Origin: Devosia sp. Root436
GTDB taxonomy: Bacteria; Pseudomonadota; Alphaproteobacteria; Rhizobiales; Devosiaceae
Length of the DNA stretch: 64,000 nt
Reading direction: 5' to 3'
Assembly (NCBI RefSeq): GCF_001426345.1
Contig: NZ_LMEM01000010.1
Coordinates: forward strand, 62,001 to 126,000
This document shows positions 56,500-64,000 of this stretch, one piece after another. The translations under genes were made by a program, and so were the position numbers. Under the pieces are notes generated by a model that did no database searches, was not told the DNA's origin, and saw nothing but the letters and a program-made list of their open reading frames with translations. Each line of letters opens with the position of its first letter. The first letter of the stretch is position 1.

Positions 56500-57330
56500 A
56501 TGAGCCAAAAGGTCAATCTCAACGCCTATTTCGAGCGAATCGGCTTCGCCGGATCGATCGCCCCGACCTTGGCGACTCTCGAACTCATTCATGCGCTGCA
56601 TCCGGCGGCGATCCCCTTCGAAAACCTCAATCCGCTGCTGGGCCTGCCGGTCAATCTCGACCTGCCGAGCCTCGAAAAGAAGCTGCTCACCGACCGCCGC
56701 GGCGGCTATTGCTACGAGCATAACCTGCTGCTGATGGCGATGCTGCGCGATCTCGATTTCACCGTGCGGGGCCTGGCCGCGCGCGTGCTGTGGACCGATC
56801 CCGGCGCGGCCGGCCGGCCGCCCACGCATATGCTGCTGGCCGTCGATATCGGGGGCGCCACCTATATTGCCGATGTCGGCTTTGGCGGGCTGACGCTGAC
56901 GGCGCCGCTCCGGCTGCGGGCCGATAGCGAGCAAGCCACCCCGCACGAAACCTTCCGCCTTACCGGCGGCGAGCCGGACTGGGTGCTCGAAGCCCGGATC
57001 GGCGAGGACTGGCGGGCGCTCTACGTGTTCGACACCACCGAAAAAAGCGCCGACGACTATGCCGCGAGCAATCTCATGCTCTCGACCGATTCCCCCTTTA
57101 CCCGCGAGCTGCGCGTAGCACTGTCGCCATCAGGCAAGCGGCTGGCCCTGCGCAACAACCGGTTCACCATCCATAGTGCCGGCGAGCCCTCCGAAAGCCG
57201 GCTGCTGACCAGCGTGGCCGAAATGCGCGAGGTGCTTTCGGGCGCCTTCGGCATCCAGCTGCCGCCGGCCGACCTGCTCGATCCCAGGCTCCAAGCCATC
57301 CTCGCCGATGCCGGTGTGACCGAGGTCTAG
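56500..57330 (+). CDS. nat: Arylamine N-acetyltransferase
   Basis: 276 residues. Catalytic triad Cys (RRGGYCYEHN), His (PPTHMLLAV) and Asp (YIADVGFGG), plus N-terminal FENLNPLLG block. Transfers acetyl from acetyl-CoA to arylamines or hydrazines. CAAGGG lies before the ATG. Three further genes follow closely on the same strand. Confidence 0.93.
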   Translation: MSQKVNLNAYFERIGFAGSIAPTLATLELIHALHPAAIPFENLNPLLGLPVNLDLPSLEKKLLTDRRGGYCYEHNLLLMAMLRDLDFTVRGLAARVLWTDPGAAGRPPTHMLLAVDIGGATYIADVGFGGLTLTAPLRLRADSEQATPHETFRLTGGEPDWVLEARIGEDWRALYVFDTTEKSADDYAASNLMLSTDSPFTRELRVALSPSGKRLALRNNRFTIHSAGEPSESRLLTSVAEMREVLSGAFGIQLPPADLLDPRLQAILADAGVTEV

Positions 57331-57332
57331 CC

Positions 57333-57929
57333 ATGGCTCCTGTTGTCGTCGATCCGGCCAAGGTCCGGGAGTTTGCCAGCAAGGACGAATTCTACGACTG
57401 GCTGGCGCAAAACCACGACAAGCAAGACGAAGTCTGGATACGCATCTTCAAGAAGGCCAGCGGCAAGCCCACCATCACGCCGGTCGAAGCGATCGATGTC
57501 GTGTTGTGCTGGGGCTGGATCGACGCGATCAAGAAGAGTTGGGACGCCGAAAGCTTCGTGCAGCGCTATACCCATCGCAAGCCGAAGAGCGCCTGGAGCG
57601 ACGTCAACAAGGCCAATGTCGCCCGCCTGGTCGATGAAGGCAAAATGACCGGGCACGGCCTGCGCCATGTCGAACTCGCCAAATCCGACGGCCGCTGGGA
57701 CGCTTCCTACCGGACGACCATGGATCCGCCCCCGGACCTGCTGGCAGCGATCGAAGCCAGCCCCGCCGCCATGGACTTCTACCGCACGCTCACCGCGCAA
57801 AACCGCTTCTCGCTGATCTTCCGCGTCATCAATCTCAAGACCCCGGCCGCTCGGGCCAGGAAGATAGCAGGCTTCGTCGAGATGCTGGAAAAGGGCGAAA
57901 CCATCTATCCGCAGAAAGCGAAATCCTGA
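57333..57929 (+). CDS. YdeI/OmpD-associated family protein
   Basis: 198 residues. DEVWIRIFKKASGKPTITPV, VLCWGWIDAIKKSWDAESFV and YTHRKPKSAWSDVNKANV define the YdeI/OmpD-associated family (bacteriocin-protection YdeI group). The last third is the basic helical YdeI tail. Function uncertain. It begins 2 bases after nat and its stop overlaps the next start (TGATG). Confidence 0.88.
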   Translation: MAPVVVDPAKVREFASKDEFYDWLAQNHDKQDEVWIRIFKKASGKPTITPVEAIDVVLCWGWIDAIKKSWDAESFVQRYTHRKPKSAWSDVNKANVARLVDEGKMTGHGLRHVELAKSDGRWDASYRTTMDPPPDLLAAIEASPAAMDFYRTLTAQNRFSLIFRVINLKTPAARARKIAGFVEMLEKGETIYPQKAKS

Positions 57930-58468
57930 TGGGCCTCTGGTTCGCCTTCCTGCGCGGCATCAATCTGGGCAAGCGGCAGGTCAAGATGGCCGAACTGCGC
58001 GCCTGCCTCGAAGAGGCGGGCTTCACCGCCGTCAAGACGGTGGTGGCCAGCGGCAATGTGCGCTTCGCGGCCGCGGGCAAGGCCGAAACGATCAAGGCAC
58101 AGCTCGAAAAGCTGATCGAGGCCCGTTTCGGCTTTGCCGTCGGCGTGGTGCTGCGCTCGGAGGCCGAAATGCGCGCCATGCTGGAAGGCCATCCCTTCGC
58201 CAGCCTCGATCCCGGCGCCGACGTGGCCCGGCATGTGGTGCTGTTCGACCAGCCGCTGCCGGCCGGCGTGACCCTCGACAGCCTGCCCGGCCACACCAAA
58301 ATCCTGCGCATAGACCGGCGCGAGATTTACATCGCCGGCTATCGCCAGCCCAATGGGCGCTATACCGAAGGCATCGAGGCGGTGCTGAAGCCCCTCTATG
58401 CCAGGCTCGGCAAAGGCGCGCTCGATACGGCGCGCAACTGGAACACCATGGAAAAGATGCTCGCATGA
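57929..58468 (+). CDS. DUF1697 protein
   Basis: 179 residues. FAFLRGINLGKRQVKMAELR, VASGNVRF and ARNWNTMEKML are the DUF1697 signature. Family function unknown; often near YdeI-like genes. Overlaps its neighbours at both ends. Confidence 0.9.
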   Translation: MGLWFAFLRGINLGKRQVKMAELRACLEEAGFTAVKTVVASGNVRFAAAGKAETIKAQLEKLIEARFGFAVGVVLRSEAEMRAMLEGHPFASLDPGADVARHVVLFDQPLPAGVTLDSLPGHTKILRIDRREIYIAGYRQPNGRYTEGIEAVLKPLYARLGKGALDTARNWNTMEKMLA

Positions 58469-59382
58469 TTACCGTCTTCGGCTCCACCAATCTCGACCAG
58501 ATCGGCACTGTCAGCCGCCTGCCCAAGCCGGGCGAAACCGTGGCCGGCGGCACCTTTTCGATGGCGGCCGGGGGCAAGGGCGCCAACCAGGCCCTGGCCG
58601 CCCGCCGCGCCGGGGCCGAAGTGCGCCACGTTTCGGGCGTCGGCAACGACGCCTTTGCCGATCTCGCCCTCGCCTTGCTCAAAGCCGATGGCGTGGACCT
58701 GTCCGCCATGAAGGTGGTCGACGGCGCCACCGGCATTGCCATGATCTTCGTCGACAGCCACGGCGAAAACGTCATCGCCATCCTGCCGGGCGCCAATGGC
58801 GCCATGACTGCCGCCGATGCCGATGCCGCCCTCAAGGGCGTCAGCGGGGGCGTCATGCTGGTGCAGCAGGAAATCCCGCAGGCGGCGACCGAGCGGGCGC
58901 TGGACCTGGCGAAAGCCCAGGGCATCACCGCCATCCTCAATACCGCCCCCTTCCTCGACAGCACGGCCGCCCTCGCGCCCAAGGCGGCCATCCTCATCGC
59001 CAATGAAACCGAATTTGCCCTGCTGACCGGAAGCGGCATGGACCAGCTCGATGCCGCCATGGCCGATTGGGCCGCCAGGCACCACCAGACCGTCATCGTG
59101 ACGCTGGGCGGCGATGGCGCCCGTGCCGTCACCGCGGAAGGCAAGGCCATCGCGGTCCCCGCCTTGCCGGTCAAGCCCGTCGATACGGTTGGCGCCGGCG
59201 ACACCTTCTGCGGCTATCTCGCCGCCGGGCTCGATGCCGGCCTAGACCTGGAAGCCGCCATGCGCCGCGCCGCCGTCGCGGCGAGCCTGGCCTGCCTCAA
59301 GCCCGGCGCCCAGCCGGCCATCCCCACCGCCGATGAAGTCGCAGAAGTCGCCTCTCCCCTGAGGGGAGAGGTCGGCGCATAG
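58465..59382 (+). CDS. rbsK: Ribokinase (PfkB family)
   Basis: 305 residues. N-terminal FGSTNLDQIGTV, GGKGANQALAARRAG, and the C-terminal catalytic block DTVGAGDTFCGYLAAGL. Phosphorylates ribose or a related sugar. The last about 9 residues (SPLRGEVGA) are encoded by palindromic element R14, so the original C-terminus was altered. The start overlaps the DUF1697 stop (ATGA). Confidence 0.9.
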   Translation: MITVFGSTNLDQIGTVSRLPKPGETVAGGTFSMAAGGKGANQALAARRAGAEVRHVSGVGNDAFADLALALLKADGVDLSAMKVVDGATGIAMIFVDSHGENVIAILPGANGAMTAADADAALKGVSGGVMLVQQEIPQAATERALDLAKAQGITAILNTAPFLDSTAALAPKAAILIANETEFALLTGSGMDQLDAAMADWAARHHQTVIVTLGGDGARAVTAEGKAIAVPALPVKPVDTVGAGDTFCGYLAAGLDAGLDLEAAMRRAAVAASLACLKPGAQPAIPTADEVAEVASPLRGEVGA

Positions 59383-59472
59383 CGCCGGGTGAGGGGTTCA
59401 GCGTTGCGTCTGGCACTGCGTCTTTCACCAGTGCTGAACCCCGCACCCCCACCCTCTCCAGGGGGAGAGGGA
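59351..59472. repeat. Palindromic element R14 (type A, opposite orientation)
   Basis: CTCTCCCCTGAGGGGAGAGG with CGGCGCATAGCGCCG hairpin, GGGTGAGGGGTTCAGCGTTG, about 20-base spacer, GTGCTGAACCCCGCACCCC and CTCTCCAGGGGGAGAGG. The first arm supplies the rbsK 3' end. Confidence 0.85.
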
Positions 59473-59487
59473 GCCCCGCCGCGGCGC

Positions 59488-59525
59488 CAAACAAAAGGGC
59501 AGGCCCACCGGACCTGCCCTTTTTC
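59488..59525. terminator. Bidirectional terminator between rbsK and infC
   Basis: AAAGGGCAGG / CCTGCCCTTT 10-bp stem with T runs on both strands (TTTTTC on plus, TTTTGTTT on minus). Confidence 0.85.
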
Positions 59526-59545
59526 TATTCCAAACCCGACACCCC

Positions 59546-60082
59546 TTACTTGGGCGCCAGCACCATGACCATCTGGCGGCCTTCCGAGCGCGGCTGGCTT
59601 TCCACCTTGGCGACGGCCTCGAACTGGTCCTTGACCTTGACGAGCAGCATCATGCCCAGTTCCTGGTGCGCCATTTCGCGGCCGCGGAAGCGCATGGTGA
59701 CCTTGACGCGGTCGCCATCGTCGAGGAAGCGCTCCACCGCCTTCATCTTGGTCTCGTAGTCATGCGTGTCGATATTCGGACGCAGCTGGACTTCCTTGAC
59801 CTCGATCACCTTCTGCTTCTTGCGGGCCTCGGCAGCTTTCTTCTGCGCGGCATACTTGAAGCGCCCGAGGTCCAGCATCTTGGCGACCGGCGGGACGGCG
59901 TTGGGAGAGATCAGAACGAGGTCCAGCCCCTGTTCCTGGGCTTCTGCGAGGGCCGCGCGGGTATTGACGATCCCGCGGTTCTCGCCTTCAGCATCGATGA
60001 GCTGAACATCGGCGCTGGTGATATCTTCATTAGAGGGCGGCCCATCTTTCTGGGGCGCGACGGGTCTCATGGGACGACGAAT
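59546..60082 (-). CDS. infC: Translation initiation factor IF-3
   Basis: 178 residues from an ATT start at 60082 (AAGGA lies 9 bases ahead). The ATG at 60070 is the alternative. Blocks [40 protein letters not shown] and [14 protein letters not shown] define IF-3. AUU starts in infC allow IF-3 to limit its own synthesis in enterobacteria; the same is inferred here. Terminator shared with rbsK follows. Confidence 0.93.
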   Translation of the reverse strand: MRRPMRPVAPQKDGPPSNEDITSADVQLIDAEGENRGIVNTRAALAEAQEQGLDLVLISPNAVPPVAKMLDLGRFKYAAQKKAAEARKKQKVIEVKEVQLRPNIDTHDYETKMKAVERFLDDGDRVKVTMRFRGREMAHQELGMMLLVKVKDQFEAVAKVESQPRSEGRQMVMVLAPK

Positions 60083-60265
60083 GGCAAAGGATCCTTGCGT
60101 TGTTAAGCCGGGTGGTGAAATCGCGCATAAAATCGTGTTACGCGGACCATAAGTCAACTGGCAAACCACCAGAAAATCCGGCCTGTTGCGCCATTGAAAC
60201 GCCAGAAACGCCGCGTCGATGCCCAGCTTGGCTAACGCTTCGTATCCACCTTACCGGAAAGTGCC

Positions 60266-61042
60266 ATGATCCTATCACCTCCGCAGAGCTTCCGCATCCC
60301 CGTGGGCACGGGCGCCGCCGCACGCGACATTGCCGTCGCGCGGCGCGAAGGCAAGGCCCCCGGCATTTTCTGGCTCGGCGGCTTCCGCTCGGACATGATG
60401 GGGGGCAAGGCCATGGCGCTCGACGCGCTGGGCGCCGAACAGGGGCTGGCGGTCACGCGCTTCGATTATTCCGGTCACGGCATATCGGGCGGCGACTTCA
60501 ACCAGGGCACCATCAGCCGCTGGCTCGAAGAGGCCGAGGCGGTCCTGGCCACCACCAACGGCCCCCAGATCATCGTCGGCTCGTCCATGGGCGGCTGGCT
60601 GGCTCTGCTGCTGGCCCGCGCCCTGCTGGCGCGCGGCGCCCATGCCCACGGCCTCGTGCTGATCGCGCCGGCCCCCGACATGACGCAGGAGCTGATGCTG
60701 CCCGCCTTCACTCCCGAGGAGCACGAATCGCTGCAGAATAACGGCTATGTCGACCAGCCCAGCCAGTATTCCGATACACCCTACCGCATCACCCGCGCCC
60801 TGATCGAGGACGGCGCCAATCACCTGCTGTTCGGCGGCGTCATCGAAACCGGCTGCCCGGTCACCATCCTGCAGGGCGGCGCCGACCCCGACGTGCCCCA
60901 GGCCCACGCCATCAAGCTGGTCACCCACATCCTGCACGACCCGGTGACCTTGACCCTGATCCCCGATGGCGACCACCGGCTCAGCCGGGACGAGGATCTG
61001 GCGCAACTGAGGGACGCGGTGATGCGGCTGGTGAAGGGATAG
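60266..61042 (+). CDS. Alpha/beta hydrolase
   Basis: 258 residues. Nucleophile elbow VGSSMGGWLALLLA, acid in QGGADPDVPQAHA and histidine in PDGDHRLSRDEDL. Lacks a signal peptide. Resembles ABHD10-like depalmitoylase/esterases; substrate unknown. GGAAAG precedes the ATG. Divergent from infC. Confidence 0.88.
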   Translation: MILSPPQSFRIPVGTGAAARDIAVARREGKAPGIFWLGGFRSDMMGGKAMALDALGAEQGLAVTRFDYSGHGISGGDFNQGTISRWLEEAEAVLATTNGPQIIVGSSMGGWLALLLARALLARGAHAHGLVLIAPAPDMTQELMLPAFTPEEHESLQNNGYVDQPSQYSDTPYRITRALIEDGANHLLFGGVIETGCPVTILQGGADPDVPQAHAIKLVTHILHDPVTLTLIPDGDHRLSRDEDLAQLRDAVMRLVKG

Positions 61043-61060
61043 GTGGCAGCCACCGGACCC

Positions 61061-61242
61061 ACCCTCCCCCTTGTGGGGAGGGAAGCGAGATAGGACTTAG
61101 CGTCAGCTAAGCCCGTTGAATCGAGCAGGGTGGGGGTATCTCTCCGCGAACGCGACGTACGAGGAGCCTCCGATACCCCCACCCTAGCTACGCCAGGGCC
61201 TGTCGGCCCGGCTTTGCTACCCTCCCCTCAAGGGGGAGGGAG
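61061..61242. repeat. Large palindromic element R15 (different sequence type)
   Basis: Outer arms CCCTCCCCCTTGTGGGGAGGG and CCCTCCCCTCAAGGGGGAGGG, inner GGGTGGGGGTATC...GATACCCCCACCC inverted pair and CTTAGCGTCAGCTAAG hairpin. It lies between convergent genes. Related in style, not sequence, to R1-R14. Confidence 0.75.
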
Positions 61243-61275
61243 TCGACTGAGAGTGCGGCCGCCAGAACGCAAACC

Positions 61276-61929
61276 CTACCCCCGCGCGCCCAACTTCGTC
61301 TTCTGCACCCCGTCCGCCCCGAAATTCTCCGGGCTCAGCCACCGCTCATACTCCGCCCGCAGCGCCGGCCATTCGGCGTCGATCATCGCGAACCAGGCGG
61401 TGTCGCGGTTCTCGCCCTTGACGATCATGTCCTGGCGGAACACGCCCTCATATTTGAAGCCGAAGCGGGTGGCGGCCGCCTTGGAGGGCTCGTTGCGGTT
61501 GTTGCATTTCCATTCGAAGCGCCGATAACCCAGGTCGTCGAAGGCGTGCCGGGCGAACAGGTAGAGCGCTTCGGTGGCCAGCGGCGTGCGCGCCATGGGC
61601 AGGCCCCAATAGACGCCGCCGATCTCGATCGAGCCATGCTCGGGACGGATACGCATCCAGCCCTGCTGTCCGACCGCCCTGCCGGTCCTGATATCGACCA
61701 CCGCCACATAGCGGTCGGGCCCGGCATTGCTCTGGTCTATGCGGGCCTCCACATCGGCCAGCATCGCGGGGGCATGGCTGAACAGCCAGCGATAGCGCTC
61801 GGCGCCGCCGGGCATGGTCGAGACGGCAAGGATATCGGCGGCGTGTTTCCGCTCGATCGGTTCGAGCCGCACATAGCGGCCTTCGAGCACGATGCGGTCG
61901 GGGGCGGATTTGGCGGGCGACAGGGTCAT
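61276..61929 (-). CDS. GNAT-family N-acetyltransferase (RimJ/RimL-like)
   Basis: 217 residues. LEGRYVRLEPIERKHAADIL at the start, QQGWMRIRPEHGSIEIGGVY and RFEWKCNNRNEPSKAAATRF match RimJ/RimL-type acetyltransferases. Overlaps the stop of the upstream gene (ATGA). Substrate unknown. Confidence 0.88.
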   Translation of the reverse strand: MTLSPAKSAPDRIVLEGRYVRLEPIERKHAADILAVSTMPGGAERYRWLFSHAPAMLADVEARIDQSNAGPDRYVAVVDIRTGRAVGQQGWMRIRPEHGSIEIGGVYWGLPMARTPLATEALYLFARHAFDDLGYRRFEWKCNNRNEPSKAAATRFGFKYEGVFRQDMIVKGENRDTAWFAMIDAEWPALRAEYERWLSPENFGADGVQKTKLGARG

Positions 61930-62795
61930 GTCTCGGTCTCGTAAATGGCGGCGAGCCCTTCCCGATAAGTGGGATAGAGCAGTTCGATTCCCAACGCCTG
62001 CTTGATGGCGGCGTTGGAGACGCGCTTGTTGTCGGCATAGAAGCTGTGTTGCATCGGCGTGAATTCGGCCTGCTCGTAGGGCACTTCCGGCGGCGGTTGC
62101 ATGCCCATGAGGCCGGCCGCATGGCCGACCAGGTCCTGCGGCGGCGCCGGCTCGTCATCGGCCAGGTTGAACGTGCCGTCGAGCCGCGCCGCGGCGGCCA
62201 GGGCCGTCACCCTGCCGATATCCTCGACATGGATGCGATTGAACACCTGGCCGGGCTTGATCACCCGGCGCGCCGTGCCATCGCGGAGCTTGTCGAAAGT
62301 CGAACGGCCAGGCCCATAGATGCCGGCCAGCCGCAATATCGCCAGCTTCACGCCACGCGCCCGCGCATAGTCGCGCCAGACCTGTTCGGCCAGCACCCGG
62401 CGGTCGCTGCGCTCGTTGCGCGGCACCAGGGGCGCGCTTTCATCGATCCAGGCGCCGCCGAAATCCCCATAGACCCCGACCGTGGAATAATAGCAGAGCC
62501 ATTGCAGGTTCTCCGCCGCGTCGAGATCGGCCCGGTGATGCAGCAATGCCGGATCGCCCTCGGCGCCGGGGGCAATCGAGAAGATCACATGGCTGGCTTT
62601 GCGCAGGCTCGGACCCAGGGTGACGCCCGGCGCGGTGCCATCGAAAACATGCGCATCCACCCCCTGTCCGGTGAGCAGATCGGCCTTGTTTTGTGTCCTG
62701 ACGCTACCCGAAACGTTAACAGTGTGTGAACCAGGTCCTAAGCGTGCTAACGCGGCCCGGGAGGAAAAACCCAGCCCGAAAAAGAAGGCGTCCAT
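61926..62795 (-). CDS. NAD(P)-dependent epimerase/dehydratase, YeeZ-like
   Basis: 289 residues. MDAFFFGLGFSSRAALARL (Rossmann), STVGVYGDFGGAWIDESAPL with the Tyr-x-x-x-Lys position occupied by related residues, and IVEDIGRV-type HVEDIGRVTALAAA. Resembles E. coli YeeZ. Start at 62795 shares bases with the queG stop (TGATG). Confidence 0.85.
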   Translation of the reverse strand: MDAFFFGLGFSSRAALARLGPGSHTVNVSGSVRTQNKADLLTGQGVDAHVFDGTAPGVTLGPSLRKASHVIFSIAPGAEGDPALLHHRADLDAAENLQWLCYYSTVGVYGDFGGAWIDESAPLVPRNERSDRRVLAEQVWRDYARARGVKLAILRLAGIYGPGRSTFDKLRDGTARRVIKPGQVFNRIHVEDIGRVTALAAAARLDGTFNLADDEPAPPQDLVGHAAGLMGMQPPPEVPYEQAEFTPMQHSFYADNKRVSNAAIKQALGIELLYPTYREGLAAIYETET

Positions 62796-63922
62796 CAGAT
62801 ATCCCCGGTCCATTCGGCAGCCACCGAGCTATCGCCTTCCCACGCCAGATAGGCAAGCCGAAGCTGCTCGGCCCGCTCCGGCGCCAATCGCCGCAACGCC
62901 CAGATCGCCGCGCCGCGCACGATGGTTTCACCGGCATCGAGCCGCGCCTCGACCAGCGGGATCAGCGATGCGTCCCCGGAATTGCCGATGGCAATCAGGA
63001 CGTTACGCAGGAATCGCGCCAGCCCGATACGCTTGATCGGCGAGCCGGCGAACAGCGCCCGGAACCCGGCATCGTCGAGCTGCACCAGGTCCGCCAGCCG
63101 GGGCCGTTCCAGCTCCTGCCGCGCCCGCAATTTTGCCTCGCGGCTCACCGAGGCGAATTTGTTCCAGGGGCAGACCGCCAGGCAATCGTCGCAGCCATAG
63201 ATGCGATTGCCCATGGCGATGCGAAAAGCCAATGGAATCTGATTCTTATGCTCGACCGTGAGATAAGCGAGGCACCTGCGGGCATCGAGCTGGAAAGGGG
63301 CCGGAAAGGCATTGGTGGGGCAGATATCGAGGCAGCGCGTGCAGCTGCCGCAGCTCTCCTCATGCTTGTTATCCCCCGGCAGCTCGGCCGAGGTTAGAAT
63401 AGCACCCAAAAACAGCCAGGAACCGAATTCCCGGCTCACCAGGACCGTGTGCTTCCCCTGCCAGCCGAGCCCCGCCGCCTCGGCCAGCGGCTTTTCCATC
63501 AGCGGCGCGGTATCGACGAAAACCTTGACCTCGGCGCCCGACCGCCGCGCGAGCAGCCCCGCCATGTCCTTGAGTTTGCCCTTGATGATCTCGTGATAAT
63601 CCCGGTTGCGTGCATAGACCGAGATGGTGCCGAGCGATTTTTCGCCCAGGATGGCCAGCGGATCGCTCTCCGGCCCATAGTTGATCCCCAGCACGATCAC
63701 CGACCGGGCTTCGGGCCACATGCCCCGCGGAGAGCCCCGCCGCGCCGCGGTTTCCGCCATCCACTCCATATCGCCATGCCAGCCCGCCGCCAGCGCCGCA
63801 TTGAGCTTTTCAGGCAGATCCGGCCGCGCATCGGCCGGCGCAATGCCGAAACTGTCAAAGCCAAGCGCCAATGCGCGGGCGCGCAGTTCGGCGACGAGGG
63901 TTTCAGTATCGAGCTGGGTCAC
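62795..63922 (-). CDS. queG: Epoxyqueuosine reductase
   Basis: 375 residues, GTG start. Two ferredoxin-like 4Fe-4S motifs, CGSCTRCLDICPTNAF and CDDCLAVCPWNKF, and a cobalamin-binding N-terminal domain. A HEAT-like C-terminus (LARFLRNVLIAIGNSG). It reduces epoxyqueuosine to queuosine in tRNA. The start overlaps the upstream stop (GTGA). Confidence 0.95.
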   Translation of the reverse strand: MTQLDTETLVAELRARALALGFDSFGIAPADARPDLPEKLNAALAAGWHGDMEWMAETAARRGSPRGMWPEARSVIVLGINYGPESDPLAILGEKSLGTISVYARNRDYHEIIKGKLKDMAGLLARRSGAEVKVFVDTAPLMEKPLAEAAGLGWQGKHTVLVSREFGSWLFLGAILTSAELPGDNKHEESCGSCTRCLDICPTNAFPAPFQLDARRCLAYLTVEHKNQIPLAFRIAMGNRIYGCDDCLAVCPWNKFASVSREAKLRARQELERPRLADLVQLDDAGFRALFAGSPIKRIGLARFLRNVLIAIGNSGDASLIPLVEARLDAGETIVRGAAIWALRRLAPERAEQLRLAYLAWEGDSSVAAEWTGDI

Positions 63923-64000
63923 CGTCCGGCGATATCGTGCTCGAGCAACTGGCGAATATAGCGGGTGTAGGGAATGCCACGCTCCTTGGCCTTGCTCTTC
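63919..64000 (-). CDS. Ribbon-helix-helix / BrnA-like antitoxin fragment (5' end outside window)
   Basis: Only the C-terminal 26 residues are visible: KSKAKERGIPYTRYIRQLLE followed by HDIAGR. The A-K-x-R-G-I-P-Y-x-x-Y-I-R pattern is typical of the end of CopG/BrnA-type antitoxins. A toxin partner would lie to the right of the window. Stop overlaps queG start. Confidence 0.45.
   Translation of the reverse strand, partial: KSKAKERGIPYTRYIRQLLEHDIAGR

Overview
The window is a GC-rich (my estimate is mid-60s %) chromosomal stretch from an alphaproteobacterium of the order Hyphomicrobiales. Pointers are the irr/fabA divergence with fabB downstream, the ActS/ActR redox pair, MmcB, DUF2852, DUF1127 and CsbD stress proteins, a dnaA-dnaN-recF-gyrB block and EcfG-type promoter motifs. 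The protein set looks most like the Devosia group, but that is an impression, not a search result. About 70 genes are supported. I see no tRNA or rRNA gene, no CRISPR array and no transposase.

Layout. 1-1.0 kb: end of a Tad/Flp pilus operon (tadG-like, tadE-like). 1.4-7.7 kb: cutC, aquaporin, a FhuF-type ferric reductase, an SH3 protein, a D-2-hydroxyacid dehydrogenase, a secreted protein, then rbfA-truB. 7.8-9.0 kb: a three-gene cassette of small membrane proteins with a possible stress promoter. 9.1-20.5 kb: a ten-gene minus-strand operon for reductive pyrimidine (or hydantoin) breakdown. It holds beta-alanine transaminase, (methyl)malonate-semialdehyde dehydrogenase, ureidopropionase-type hydrolase, dihydropyrimidinase and an NMT1/THI5-type ABC importer. 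It faces a RutR-like TetR regulator with a near-perfect RutR box between them. 20.6-25.4 kb: DHFR-like reductase, DUF4260, RlpA-like, aldo/keto reductase, DUF1127, LysR regulator, degenerate receiver. 25.6-29.6 kb: three paralogous MFS exporters with mmcB inside. 29.6-33.3 kb: beta-CASP nuclease and ActR/ActS. 33.4-40.1 kb: DUF2852, YgjP-like protease, PBP1A with a repeat tail, an interrupted metalloprotease gene, a flavin monooxygenase and csbD. 40.3-50.1 kb: gyrB, recF, dnaN, dnaA, rpsT, mutM and divergent ubiE. 50.2-64 kb: ubiB, dut, DUF2259, moeB-like, fabB-fabA/irr, nat, ydeI-like, DUF1697, rbsK, infC, an alpha/beta hydrolase, a GNAT, a YeeZ-like epimerase, queG and the tail of an RHH-type antitoxin-like gene.

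The most unusual structure is a family of palindromic intergenic elements, about 16 pieces in the window. Two copies in the pyrimidine operon (14.6-15.1 and 16.4-16.8 kb) carry a DUF559 (Vsr-like, PD-(D/E)xK) nuclease gene between inverted arms. The arms are translated as the two tails of the nuclease. A third copy in the same operon (12.16-12.29 kb) has the same arms and a short spacer in place of the nuclease. At all three junctions an open frame runs through the element and meets the flanking genes by stop/start overlap or near-contact, so the operon could stay translationally coupled. This resembles a nuclease-associated, in-frame REP-like mobile unit with non-autonomous derivatives. The mobility and mechanism are my inference.
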